Below, piece by piece: positions 19,800-28,927 of a stretch of 64,000 nt of DNA. Both the position numbers and the translations under genes were made by a program. The stretch comes from Tilletia caries. Its lineage: Eukaryota > Basidiomycota > Exobasidiomycetes > Tilletiales > Tilletiaceae. The notes under the pieces are model-generated. The model was not told the DNA's origin. It saw only the letters and a program-made list of their open reading frames with translations, and did no database searches. The stretch lies in assembly GCA_032718865.1 (NCBI GenBank), contig JALUTQ010000035.1, positions 806,001 to 870,000 of the forward strand, given 5' to 3'. Position 1 is the first letter of the stretch, and the number at the start of each line of letters is the position of its first letter.

Positions 19800-22257
19800 T
19801 GCAAGAGAAAGATTGTCAAGTAGAGAAAGTGAAGCGCAGAGGGAAGAAAGGTTAGCAGTGTTCGGACCCTGGCCTGTGTATTTGTCATTTTGTCCTCAGC
19901 CCTGAGCCAACCGACAATCAATCGTTAACGTGCTCGGTATTCTTTCGAGTTTCGCAACACTGCTTTGAGAACGAAGTGTGACGTGCGTGGGACGAGGGTA
20001 TAGTAGAGGGGCGACTGGGCGAGGGTCTGAGAAAGAAGGACAGAAAGAGTCAAGAGAGGTGAAACCGTGGATGCAGGGACGGTGAAAGAGGGTGAGTGAG
20101 CAGTGATGGGAACCAAAACACAAGGCGAGAGGCTGGAAGTGGAGCGTTCAAGTTGAGATCTTGCGACACCATTGGGCGCCAGATTCCAGAGGACGGAGAG
20201 TCTTCGAAGAAGAACTGTCATGAACGGAAGGAGAGGCGCAGAGGGAAGAAAGGTTGGCATCGTGCGAACGCGGAGTGCCACCAGACTGACGCGTCATGTT
20301 GAGAGGCTGCAGGGTAAAGGAAAAGCAGACAAACCGATTTGATACTGAGGAGTCAGAACTTGGGATTGAGATGTAGTCAAAAAAAGAAGGAGCAGGATGA
20401 TGAGAACAAGAAGGAAGGCGTTTAGTGCACGCAAAGTGAGAGCACAGCGGGCAATGGGCATGAGGATGATGAGTCCTCAGTCCTGATGGCAGCTGTCCAG
20501 CTGACGAGCGCGGCGGTATCGACGTCTCCACGAGGAAAGGGCCTGTGAAAAGGCAAAGAAGATGTGAGGGCTAGAGGGCATGGAAGCAGAGCCTCGAGAG
20601 TCCAGACGAAGTGACGAACGTCGCTAGCGGGACCGAGCCAGATATGTAGTGTAGAACCCGCAACGTTGCTGAGCAAAACTGATACGGGAGACCTCAAGCT
20701 TCAAGCCGTAAGCCTCAGGCCTCAGGGGCCAGGGCTCTGGTCTCAGATCTCAGAGCGAATGGAAAGAAGAGCGCTCAGAAAGTGATTAGGGCAGCAGCCG
20801 CGCAAGTGGAAGGTCAGCGGCTCAGCGCAACACAAATCACGGGAAAGAGACGGGCCCGTACCGACTGGATGTGTCAATGTGTGCATGCTGTATGCGAGAG
20901 TTGAGTGAGGACTGAGGAGTGAGATGACAAAGGTATGCGAATCGTAATGGACATCAGACAGCGTTCCTTCACATCAGTATGAGTGCGGTGTATGAGTGCG
21001 GTCAAATCACAACGTAAGTAAGGGCACTCGTTATTCCTGCTGTGTATAGCTGTGTGAAGGGGAAAGGGTGAGGAGGATAAGCTAATAGACGAGTCGAACG
21101 CGCAGGGGAGCAGGAGCAGAGACGCTCCGGAGAGTGGAGACGCTTCTGTATAGACTACAGGGAGACTGAAAAGTGGTCAGCAATATTGGTACAGAAATGT
21201 GTCAGTGTGACCAGCGGTAATGCGGACGCGAGTGCGAATAAGTACCGGGCTCATGGAGGCCCGGCACTGCAGAAGGCAGAAGACGGAAAAGCTGATGTGG
21301 CAGAAAGAAATAAATTAATTGAGTGCGCTGTCGGAACTTGGAGACGTACGGTAGGGAGGGGTATACTCACCAATCGGCAATCATCATAAGCACAGAGAAG
21401 ACTGAGGATAGTTCACCAGCAGTGCTCGGAGGAGGCTTGCAAACGCGACCGCCACCGTGTAAACAACGATCCTGGAGGCTGCGAAGGTTGGCAAGCTGCA
21501 GGGGAATAGAAATATGAAGAGATGTTAGTATAAGGATTGATTCAGCCCCGTGGAGACGTGGAAGCGACATACCGTTCTGAGCGTGCGGGGAAAGACAACG
21601 ACTCCCGAGAAAAGGGAAGGCGGAGCGAATGAGCGGGAGGGCCGAGGGACGCAGAAAAGGTGCTCAGCGGCGTGTAAACCCGGGGGCCGGCGACCGAGCC
21701 AGGAGAACAGCGGGAGACAGACAGGAGGGCCCGGCGGAGGCACACGAGTCGCACGTGGAGGATGTGCCCACTGCCCGTACATGACGAGAGGAGGAGGAGG
21801 AGGAGCTGGTAGACCGCAGAAGACATGGCGAGCCAGGAAGGTGACATAAAGGTATCTGCGGAAAAGGAAAAGGAACAGAGAGAACGGAGAGAGAACGAAG
21901 GGAAAGGAACGGTCAGCTAATTGTACAAAGAAGACAAGGGACCCTACAAGCGTCGTATAGAGTAGGATGCCCAGTCATCACTCATTGAGGAGAGGATCCT
22001 GTCATGAGTCATCATATGAGACATTGAGGAGGAGGAGATGCTTTGAGATCGGCACAGTTAGAAATTAGAACGCGGATGGGAAAGGGAAGAGTTGTGAGTT
22101 AGTAGTGTTTAGGGAGGAGGAAGACGGTCGACGAAAGCAGCGAAGAAGCATAGATGCAGAACGGAAAGGGTTGCGGCGTGCCGCGTGCCGTGTCCACACC
22201 GTGAAGTAAACCTTAGCTTGAGCGCGTGGCCAATAGGCCATTTACTCGTCATCCTTT
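19800..22257. other. 2.4-kb purine-rich stretch without recognisable genes
   Basis: The plus strand is strongly purine-rich with short repeated words (for example CGCAGAGGGAAGAAAGGTT at 19834 and 20236, and GAGGAGGAGGAGGAG at 21790). Several open frames of 60-130 codons exist on both strands but none has domain features, and their composition follows the base skew. It is likely decayed sequence. Confidence 0.4.
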
Positions 22258-22545
22258 AATCCTATAACGCAAAGTCCATAGTGCGGATATCACGGATACA
22301 AACCGGACATACGAGCCGGAGTTAAGATTCCCTTTGTCAAACCCCACCCTCCCAACCGAACGCTTCAGATGATCGACAGAACCACGTCCTCATCCTCAGT
22401 TGTCTCTACCTCGGCACCTTTTGGCTTTTCCCAGAAGGCCAGAAGTCATCGCCTCTGACCATTCGCTCAATGTCGTCTACCACACCTCGGGGTCCCTGCC
22501 GTTCTGACCATTCTGTTATGACGGTTTGTGTGATCATGATTCATT
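22258..22545 (+). repeat. Dispersed direct repeat, copy B
   Basis: Partner of 18120-18345, same orientation, 4.1 kb downstream. It shares the block starting AACGCAAAGTCCATAGTGCG and several later words in the same order. Indels are frequent, so the duplication is old or the family is diverse. Confidence 0.65.
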
Positions 22546-22823
22546 GAGGTGGCTGACGATTTTCTGCTCTCCCTACGTACCACCTACCACCATCACGAAC
22601 ACCAACCTCTCTGACCCTCCCTGTCCTCCTATCCACACCGATGTCATTTCCACACCCTTTCTCTCTCCCACAGTCAGCTGCATTGCAACATCGCGCACCG
22701 CACCCCCTAAGAAGACTGCCTCGGCCAATCCCGTCTCCTCAAAATTGTTCCTTATCTCACACACACACGTCTCTATAGCATAGACCGAGGATCAGACCTT
22801 TGTTTGCCTGCATCCAAGCACAA

Positions 22824-23985
22824 CATGTCGTCCTCGCAAGCAGATTACCCTTCTCGCAGGATCAGAGCCGCTCATCCTCACCCTATCCTCCCGCAACGTC
22901 ACCCCACCCTCTGCACAACGCAGCAAGGGCAATGCTATCGCGGCGAGCCAGTTGACTCAGCCCAACGTGAGTACATCAATCTTCAGTCCTGTAGACTGGA
23001 CGGGAATTGACCGCATGGATGCGCATTTTGCTCGACAGCTCCCTAGCTCAGCTTCGATCTCCCTCGCCATCCGACACCGCCCAGTCACTGCCTCTGTCTG
23101 CTCAAGTCCCAGCTGTGGTCCACGTTTGTCCCGCCCGTGTCAAGCTGCAAATTGAAAAGCTACAGAATGCACACAGCATCGGTGCAGACTCGAACATGAC
23201 CGACGTTTGGGCGTGGCTGGTCCGTCAGCGCGCTGAAGATGAAGGTGAGATCGTGATAGCGATCGTTTCCCTTCCCTTTAGATGGGAGTCGCTGACCTTT
23301 CAGGGCCCATTTTTTCACAGGATGTCGATCTTCTCGCGCTTGAAGACACGAACAGGGCCAAGAAGCAAGAGCTGGAGGTACTGCGCTGCGAGACGGACAA
23401 GCTCGTCGCTACCATCGGCGATCAGACCAAAGAGTCAGTAGCCACTGACTAGTCACCTACCTTTCACGTTCTGTCGTTAGCTCACGTACGTTATGACTTG
23501 TGATCCTTGCACAGTCTCGCCGGCTAACGCTTTCAGGAACAACTTTCCCACAGTGAGTACACACCGCAATTACACATATTCATAGGCCATGTCTGAGCAT
23601 TTTGTTCATACCGTGCAGCGTTGAGGGGCGACAATGAAGAGAGATCCTGTATCGAGGAAGACGTCTGACGTCTCAAGTGCACGCGAGTAGCCGAGCGAGC
23701 TTCGCGCTCAACGTACTGCAGGTAAGTGAATTGTTTCTTTGCCCACTATACCCGTTGCATACACTTGTCCTCTTCGCTTCGCTGCACAGGTCTAGAGATG
23801 ATCAAAGAGACGAAGGACCGTCTGCAGCAGGCTGTGTTCGACTTGGCTGAGGTGAGTTATGAGTATGATATATGAACAGGAAACTCCCAGCTTGCGCTTG
23901 CTAATCTTCAGACTTTCAGGCTCGAGATCAAGTTCGAACCCACACACCCAACAGCCTGCCTTTACCGGGCTTCGACTTTTGGCAG
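22824..23985 (+). pseudogene. Possible multi-exon coiled-coil protein gene or remnant, unrecognised
   Basis: Exon-like stretches with GT-AG borders: SSRNVTPPSAQRSKGNAIAA ending at GTGAGT (22971), then from 23040 SSLAQLRSPSPSDTAQSL and RVKLQIEKLQNAHSIG up to QRAEDEG, then DVDLLALEDTNRAKKQELEV and LRCETDKLVATIGDQTKES (23323-23433), and later GLEMIKETKDRLQQAVFDLA (about 23793-23850). The middle part is a heptad-rich coiled coil. I could not build one continuous reading frame across all pieces and recognise no family, so it may be broken. Kinetochore or structural proteins have such coiled coils, but that is a guess. Confidence 0.3.
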
Positions 23986-25275
23986 CTTCTCACTGAATGC
24001 TGACACTTCTTCAGTGCCTACTCATCTTCAGTACCTCACTGACGCTCATGAGTCATGCCCATCTGCTGACGCTTATTCACAGTAGTACTGATCGATCACC
24101 GATCACCGCTCACTTTCACATTTTTTATACACTGTCCAGCCTCCTCATCAATGACGGTGCTATGTTGACAGCTGAACTTCTTGCACCCCGCCGACTGAGT
24201 CATTCTCCTTTACCCTTCCGGGCGTTGCAGCTTACTTATCTCAACCCCCAGCACGCCTACCCTGGGTTTCTCCGACTCTTCCCCTCCTTTCCCAACATCA
24301 GTCCTTTCTTTCTTTTGAATCTTGATGAGTCCGCCGACGAACTGGTAGGTATGTCGTCCTTCGCCAGACTCAGCCTCACAGGCACAGCTCACTAACTTAC
24401 AAGCTTCATGTTTCTTCAACAGCCCCGTTCTCGCTAACCCTTCTCAGTTTCACCCTGTCATGAGCAGCTCAAGCTTGATTGTTGATGATGGATGACGATG
24501 CTCCTCTGTTCTGTAAGATTGATCAACAACAGCGCTCACATATCCTTACTCCTCTCATACTTCCTTCTACAGCATAAAGGTCCTTCATCTCTCTCATCTC
24601 TGGTTCTTGCGACTCATGCTTTTGTGGTTTACTCCATTTTGCTGTCATATATCCAGTCTGCAACAAGGTGCGTAAAAATGAGAAAGGCTGATCTCTGCTA
24701 TTGCTAGTGTTCAAGTCCTCCTCTGCCCTCTGGAGTCTGCTAATGCTGATTTCTCTAATCTCTTTCAACCCCCCTTTGCTGAAATCTGAATACTGACTAA
24801 TGACCCTTCCTTCCATCCATCTCAAGTCTCAACACGTCAGCTGTTCTTGCACACACAGCACACGCGGCTCACCGTCCTCGCGGTCTCTTACTTTCGGCCT
24901 TGACCGATCTCCCGTTCTTCTCGTATCCTATGGCATTCTGATTAAAGCTGACTTCGGCTTACCTTATTGCTGACTCTTCTCTTAACGCTGAGCTCTCCTC
25001 ACCTGGTATCTTTGGCAGCTTCTTACTGACTCTCATCCAGCGAGGTCTTGTGCTCATCGCCTTTGCATATCAATCAGCACAGGCATCAGCGACAATCCCA
25101 CCATCATCACCAGGATCAGGATCAGCATCGCAGCTCATCCTCAATTTCTCATCACAAGCTCGTCGCAGCAAAACGAGCTGGCATCCATCGCACTCGCAAG
25201 ATTATCACAACACCCGACAAGTTCTCATCCAACATCGCTCTCCCTACCACAAGTCACAGCCACAACCACAACCAT
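23986..25275. other. Gene-poor stretch
   Basis: CT-rich plus-strand sequence with repeated words such as CTCATCTTCAG, CTCACTGA and GCTGAC. Open frames here (up to about 130 codons) are low-complexity. No RNA gene or transposon end was found. Confidence 0.35.
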
Positions 25276-25548
25276 GACCGACTCCTCTCCACCATCGCCT
25301 CTAGGCTCTACCGCAAGTTGTCTTCCTCGCATCCCGCCCCCTCTTCTTCTCGACCCTCTTCGAAAATTCATTCGTGGTACAGGCGGTGGAGGACGAAAGG
25401 ATACTCGAGAGCTATCTCAAGGTACCGTCAGTGCACAGCCAGTCACATAGGACGTCTCTCTCGTGTCTTTAATTCTCTCCAGACCGCGTCTCTGCCGCGT
25501 CTTTCTCTCCGATCGGAGAGTAGCAAAAAAGGAGTTTACACTGGTATG
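25276..25548 (+). other. Short exon-like open frame upstream of the Tc1 element
   Basis: The ATG at 25276 starts a frame reading MTDSSPPSPLGSTASCLPRI then RKFIRGTGGGGRKDTRELSQ, followed by a GT donor-like site and, after a pyrimidine tract, an acceptor near 25482. The Tc1 element interrupts shortly after (25551). It may be the first exon of a gene or a remnant; no family is recognised. Part of it (GGTGGAGGACGAAAG at 25388) coincides with the MITE terminal repeat. Confidence 0.25.
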
Positions 25549-25550
25549 TA

Positions 25551-26882
25551 CGAGGCCGTTGTCAAAAGTATCCGGACACCACTCTCTAGTTCACATATAG
25601 CAACACACACGCTCCTTACTCAACATCACAACACCACACATTTTGCTATACATGACTTTATGAAAGTTGTTCATTGGAAGGTGTAAAAAAATAAAATGCA
25701 ATTTAATACATGGTCATGCTACCACCGACGCGTCGCACCGCCGTGACTCGCTCTGTCATGGAGTCCACGCGCCTGTCGATAACATCTTGATCAATGTCGT
25801 CCCACACCTTCTGGATAACGTCCCAAAGCGCGTCTGTTGTGCGGGGCACGGGCCTCCAGCGCCGGACCCGTTGCTTTAGGATGGCCCGGATGTTTTCTAT
25901 GGGGTTGAGGTCCGGGCTGTTGGCGGGATGAGATTGAGGAATAATGAACACTTCGTTTCGGACGCGACGAGAGACCGCAGCGGTGTGTACGGACGCTCCG
26001 TCTTCGACCACGCGCACGACAGGGCCCACTGCTTCGACTAGTTCGTCGCTGTAACCTCCCAGACGTTCTTTGAGTATCCAATCTGAGTATTTGACCGCAG
26101 TGATAGTTTCCGCCCTCACTCGCTCCCCGTTCACGACCCGACCAGGCGACAACGGAAAGCGAAAGAGGGGCCATTTTTTTCCGTAGGCGATAGCGCCCCA
26201 CACCATGATTGATCCTGGACCGCGTCGGATCTTGGACGCGAGATTTTCGTTCATAAATTCCTTCTTGGGCCGGCGTGTCACCCAGACCCGTCCCTCTGTT
26301 TGTCCGACCTGAAAACTGTACTCGTCCGTAAAGATAACTTTGTTCCAATCGGTGTTTCTATTGCTGAGGGACCACCGCAAACGAGCTAGACGGCCTGGGC
26401 GGGTCAGGAAGGGTTTGTGACGGGCGATACGGCGATGATAGCCCAGACGAGCCAGAATTCGGCGCGTTGTGGAGCTACTGCAGCCGTACATGGCGCCCAA
26501 AGACCTCAATGACATGCGTCTATTGCGCCGCGCGACTGACAGAAGTGATCGTTGATCTCGGACAGACAAGCTGCGGGGTCGTCCCGACCGCGGAAGCGCG
26601 TATTTGCTGCCCGTCGTCTTGTAGACTTTGACGATGTCCTGAACAGATGACTTCGGAATGTCCATTTGCTCGGAGATTTTTCGAACGCTCAGACCAGACA
26701 AAGAGAGTTGAATAATGCCGCCTCGACGCGTAGGTGTGTATTGCGGACCCTTTCGTGGGCTGTTCTGACGTTCTGGAGTGTTTGGCATGATGATGGTGAG
26801 GTGTGGAAGTTGGAGGTACTAATTTACATGAGGTTCAAATGTTTGATTTTGAGGTGTCCGGATACTTTTGACAACGGCCTCG
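25551..26882 (-). mobile_element. Tc1-type DNA transposon, apparently complete (1332 bp)
   Basis: Perfect 30-bp terminal inverted repeats: 25551-25580 begins CGAGGCCGTTGTCAAAAGTA and 26853-26882 is its exact reverse complement. It is flanked by TA on both sides (25549-25550 and 26883-26884), the Tc1/mariner target duplication. It carries one uninterrupted transposase gene. Its first five bases, CGAGG, are the same as those of the MITE pair. Confidence 0.93.
25703..26788 (-). CDS. Tc1-type DD34E transposase
   Basis: Single exon, 361 aa. The N-terminal helix-turn-helix (LSLSGLSVRKISEQMDIPKS) and a second DNA-binding region (SLRSLGAMYGCSSSTTRRIL) are followed by the DDE domain: Asp155 in VIFTDEYSFQ, then IMVWGAIAYG, Asp263 in VEDGASVHTA and Glu298 in SPDLNPIEN. 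Exactly 34 residues separate the second Asp and the Glu, the Tc1 spacing. It cuts and pastes the element by binding the terminal repeats. All catalytic residues are present and the frame is unbroken, so the copy could be active. The usual 'DN' of the second motif is 'DG' here. Confidence 0.94.
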   Translation of the reverse strand: MPNTPERQNSPRKGPQYTPTRRGGIIQLSLSGLSVRKISEQMDIPKSSVQDIVKVYKTTGSKYALPRSGRPRSLSVRDQRSLLSVARRNRRMSLRSLGAMYGCSSSTTRRILARLGYHRRIARHKPFLTRPGRLARLRWSLSNRNTDWNKVIFTDEYSFQVGQTEGRVWVTRRPKKEFMNENLASKIRRGPGSIMVWGAIAYGKKWPLFRFPLSPGRVVNGERVRAETITAVKYSDWILKERLGGYSDELVEAVGPVVRVVEDGASVHTAAVSRRVRNEVFIIPQSHPANSPDLNPIENIRAILKQRVRRWRPVPRTTDALWDVIQKVWDDIDQDVIDRRVDSMTERVTAVRRVGGSMTMY

Positions 26883-26884
26883 TA

Positions 26885-27276
26885 TGTACACGACATGCAC
26901 GATGCAATGAATCAACCTTTCACGACGAAACTCGAGAGCACAGGGTTGGTGGAAACACTAGTACATACTCTGAAACCCAGGTGGGAAATGTACTGACTCA
27001 ATATCGAGAAGTTCGCGTGTTAGACGCCCGCGCAGTGCGCGGGCGTTAGTTACTCCTTGTCGTACAAAGCGAGCAAGAAGGCGCAGAGTTTCTGTCGGAC
27101 AACCGTGACCATCTCAAAACGATCATTGACGCGCTCGATAACCGAAGCGCTCAGAGTGGTCGGTACTCGGTGCTGATCGCTGTTCGCTGTTCGCTGATTG
27201 ATTCATCTCAGGATTTATCATTTTATCACCCTCCTCACTTTCCATTCATCTCCCCTCTTCCGGACAGAGTTCGAAC
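26885..27276. other. Region between the Tc1 element and the amine oxidase gene
   Basis: It contains a perfect small hairpin GACGCCCGCGCAGTGCGCGGGCG near 27022-27045 and a short open frame with LSDNRDHLKTIIDALDNRSA (about 27090-27150) that looks exon-like but is not recognised. It also holds the amine oxidase promoter. Confidence 0.3.
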
Positions 27277-28726
27277 ATGCACTTCCTCAAAACCATCATC
27301 TGCCTCGTCGCTGCCGTTGCAGGTATCCGTGCGGCAACGCTAGATGCCATCATCATCGGCGGTGGGTTCTCCGGCCTCTCCACAGCCAAGACCCTCGCCG
27401 CCGCTGGAAAATCGTACCTGGTCCTCGAGGCACGCAGCCAGACCGGTGGTCGCGTCAAGAATGCCCGACTCCCCGGCGGAGGCTACACCGAGGTCGGTGG
27501 CGAATTCTTCGGTCCAACCCAAGACCACAGCCTGGCCCTCGCCAAAGAGCTTGGAGTCGCTTTGTACCCGACCTACAACACGGGAAAGAACGTCTGGTAC
27601 AAGAACGGCTACCGAGGTCTTTCTGACGCCGCTGGCTTGTTCGGATCAGTCATTCCGGCTGTAGACCCCATCAGCTTGGTCCAACTGCTTAGCGCACAAG
27701 GCGATCTCGACAATATGGCAAAGAGCATCAACGTCGCCCAGCCATGGAACAGCTCCAAGGCGGCCGAATGGGACAAGAAGACGTTGGGATCCTGGCTCGA
27801 CAGCCGAGGACTCACCTCGGCTGCTCGCGCCGTCCTTGACACGGCGACAACATCCATATTCTCCGCTGATGCCTCCGAAATCTCTCTTCTTTACGCCGTC
27901 GCATACATCGCCTCCAGTGGAAATGCGACCACGCCCGGCACCTTTGAACGCCTGACCAGCACAGGCGAAGGTGCGCAGATGTTCCGCGTCGTAGGAGGTA
28001 CCGAGATCCTGGCCACCAAGCTTGCCGACAAACTCGGAAATCAGAACATCGCCCTCAAGTCGCCTGTCCAGACTGTCAAAAAGACGTCCAAGGGTCAATA
28101 CTCGGTCATCCTTCGAAACGGCACCGCTTTCACCTCCAGGACGGTCGTCGTCGCCATGTCGCCACCCGTCGCAGGTCGCATCAACTACGAACCACCCTTG
28201 ACCACTCAGCGAGAGCAGCTCTGCAACCGGATGGTCATGGGCAGCATCGGCAAGGTCATTGCTACCTACAAGGAGCCTTTCTGGCGCAAGGCAGGTCTCT
28301 CCGGCCAGGCCGTCTCCGGCTCAGGCACCACACGAACCACCTTCGACCAGTCACTCAACGACGGCTCCGTCTATGCGCTCATGGGCTTCGTCGAGGCTGA
28401 CGAGATGAAGAGGCTCGACAGTGCCTCCGTCGACCAGATTACATCAGAAGTGGGCCAGGATTTGGTCAACTACTTTGGGCCACAGGCTCGCAACGTCACC
28501 TCCTGGACCGTTTTCAAATGGGATCTCGAAGAGTTCTCGCGCGGCGGTCCTGTCGCGTACGCCGCTCCTGGTGTCCTCACTCAGCTCGGGCCTGCGCTCG
28601 CGACTCCAGTGGGCAACATCTTCCTTCGCAGGTACCGAGAGCGCGCAGTACTGGGTTGGATACATGAGCGGCGCTTTGGAATCGGGCGTTCGGGCAGCGC
28701 AGCAGGTCATCGCAGCACTTGCCTGA
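27277..28726 (+). pseudogene. Secreted flavin-containing amine oxidase, one-base frameshift near C-terminus
   Basis: Intronless frame with signal peptide (MHFLKTIICLVAAVAGIRA) and the FAD dinucleotide-binding motif IIIGGGFSGLSTAKTLAAAG followed by LEARSQTGGRV, as in monoamine-oxidase-type enzymes that oxidise amines to aldehydes with H2O2 release. The frame is intact for about 449 codons up to ATPVGNIF. There the sequence has one extra C (28624); the other frame then gives FAGTESAQYWVGYMSGALES and AAQQVIAALA, the conserved C-terminal FAD-contacting motif, with a stop at 28726. Without correction the protein runs to 28833 with an unrelated tail. No intron can explain this. It is either a very recent inactivating mutation or a sequence error. 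Confidence 0.85.
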
Positions 28727-28927
28727 GCGAAGGCTTTTTCTCTCAACCACAAAGCCTTGAGGTCCAAGCCAGCCTTATCATTATTCGCTTTCATCGATCT
28801 TGCTGTGTTTTGCAAACCGGATCTGAGTTCTGATTCTGAACGTATCAATGTTCTATCATTATGTACTGTACACAGCATGATCGCTCGATCCAACATAGCC
28901 TCAATCGCGATAACTTGCAAGGTCTCT

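Noticed and set aside
19925..21849. Frames of 90-120 codons on the minus strand as secreted-protein genes
   Set aside because: Composition follows the strong purine skew of the region, and no signal peptide, splice structure or domain is convincing.
25385..25405. A 15-bp match to the MITE end (GGTGGAGGACGAAAG) at 25388
   Set aside because: Only one end is present, there is no TA flank and no second arm, and it lies in a Gly-rich open frame where the sequence also makes coding sense. Kept as a note, not called as an element.
28560..28640. Intron explanation for the amine oxidase frame change (acceptor-like CTTCCTTCGCAG)
   Set aside because: The only donors that preserve the conserved residues would give an intron under 30 nt; a one-base insertion explains it better.
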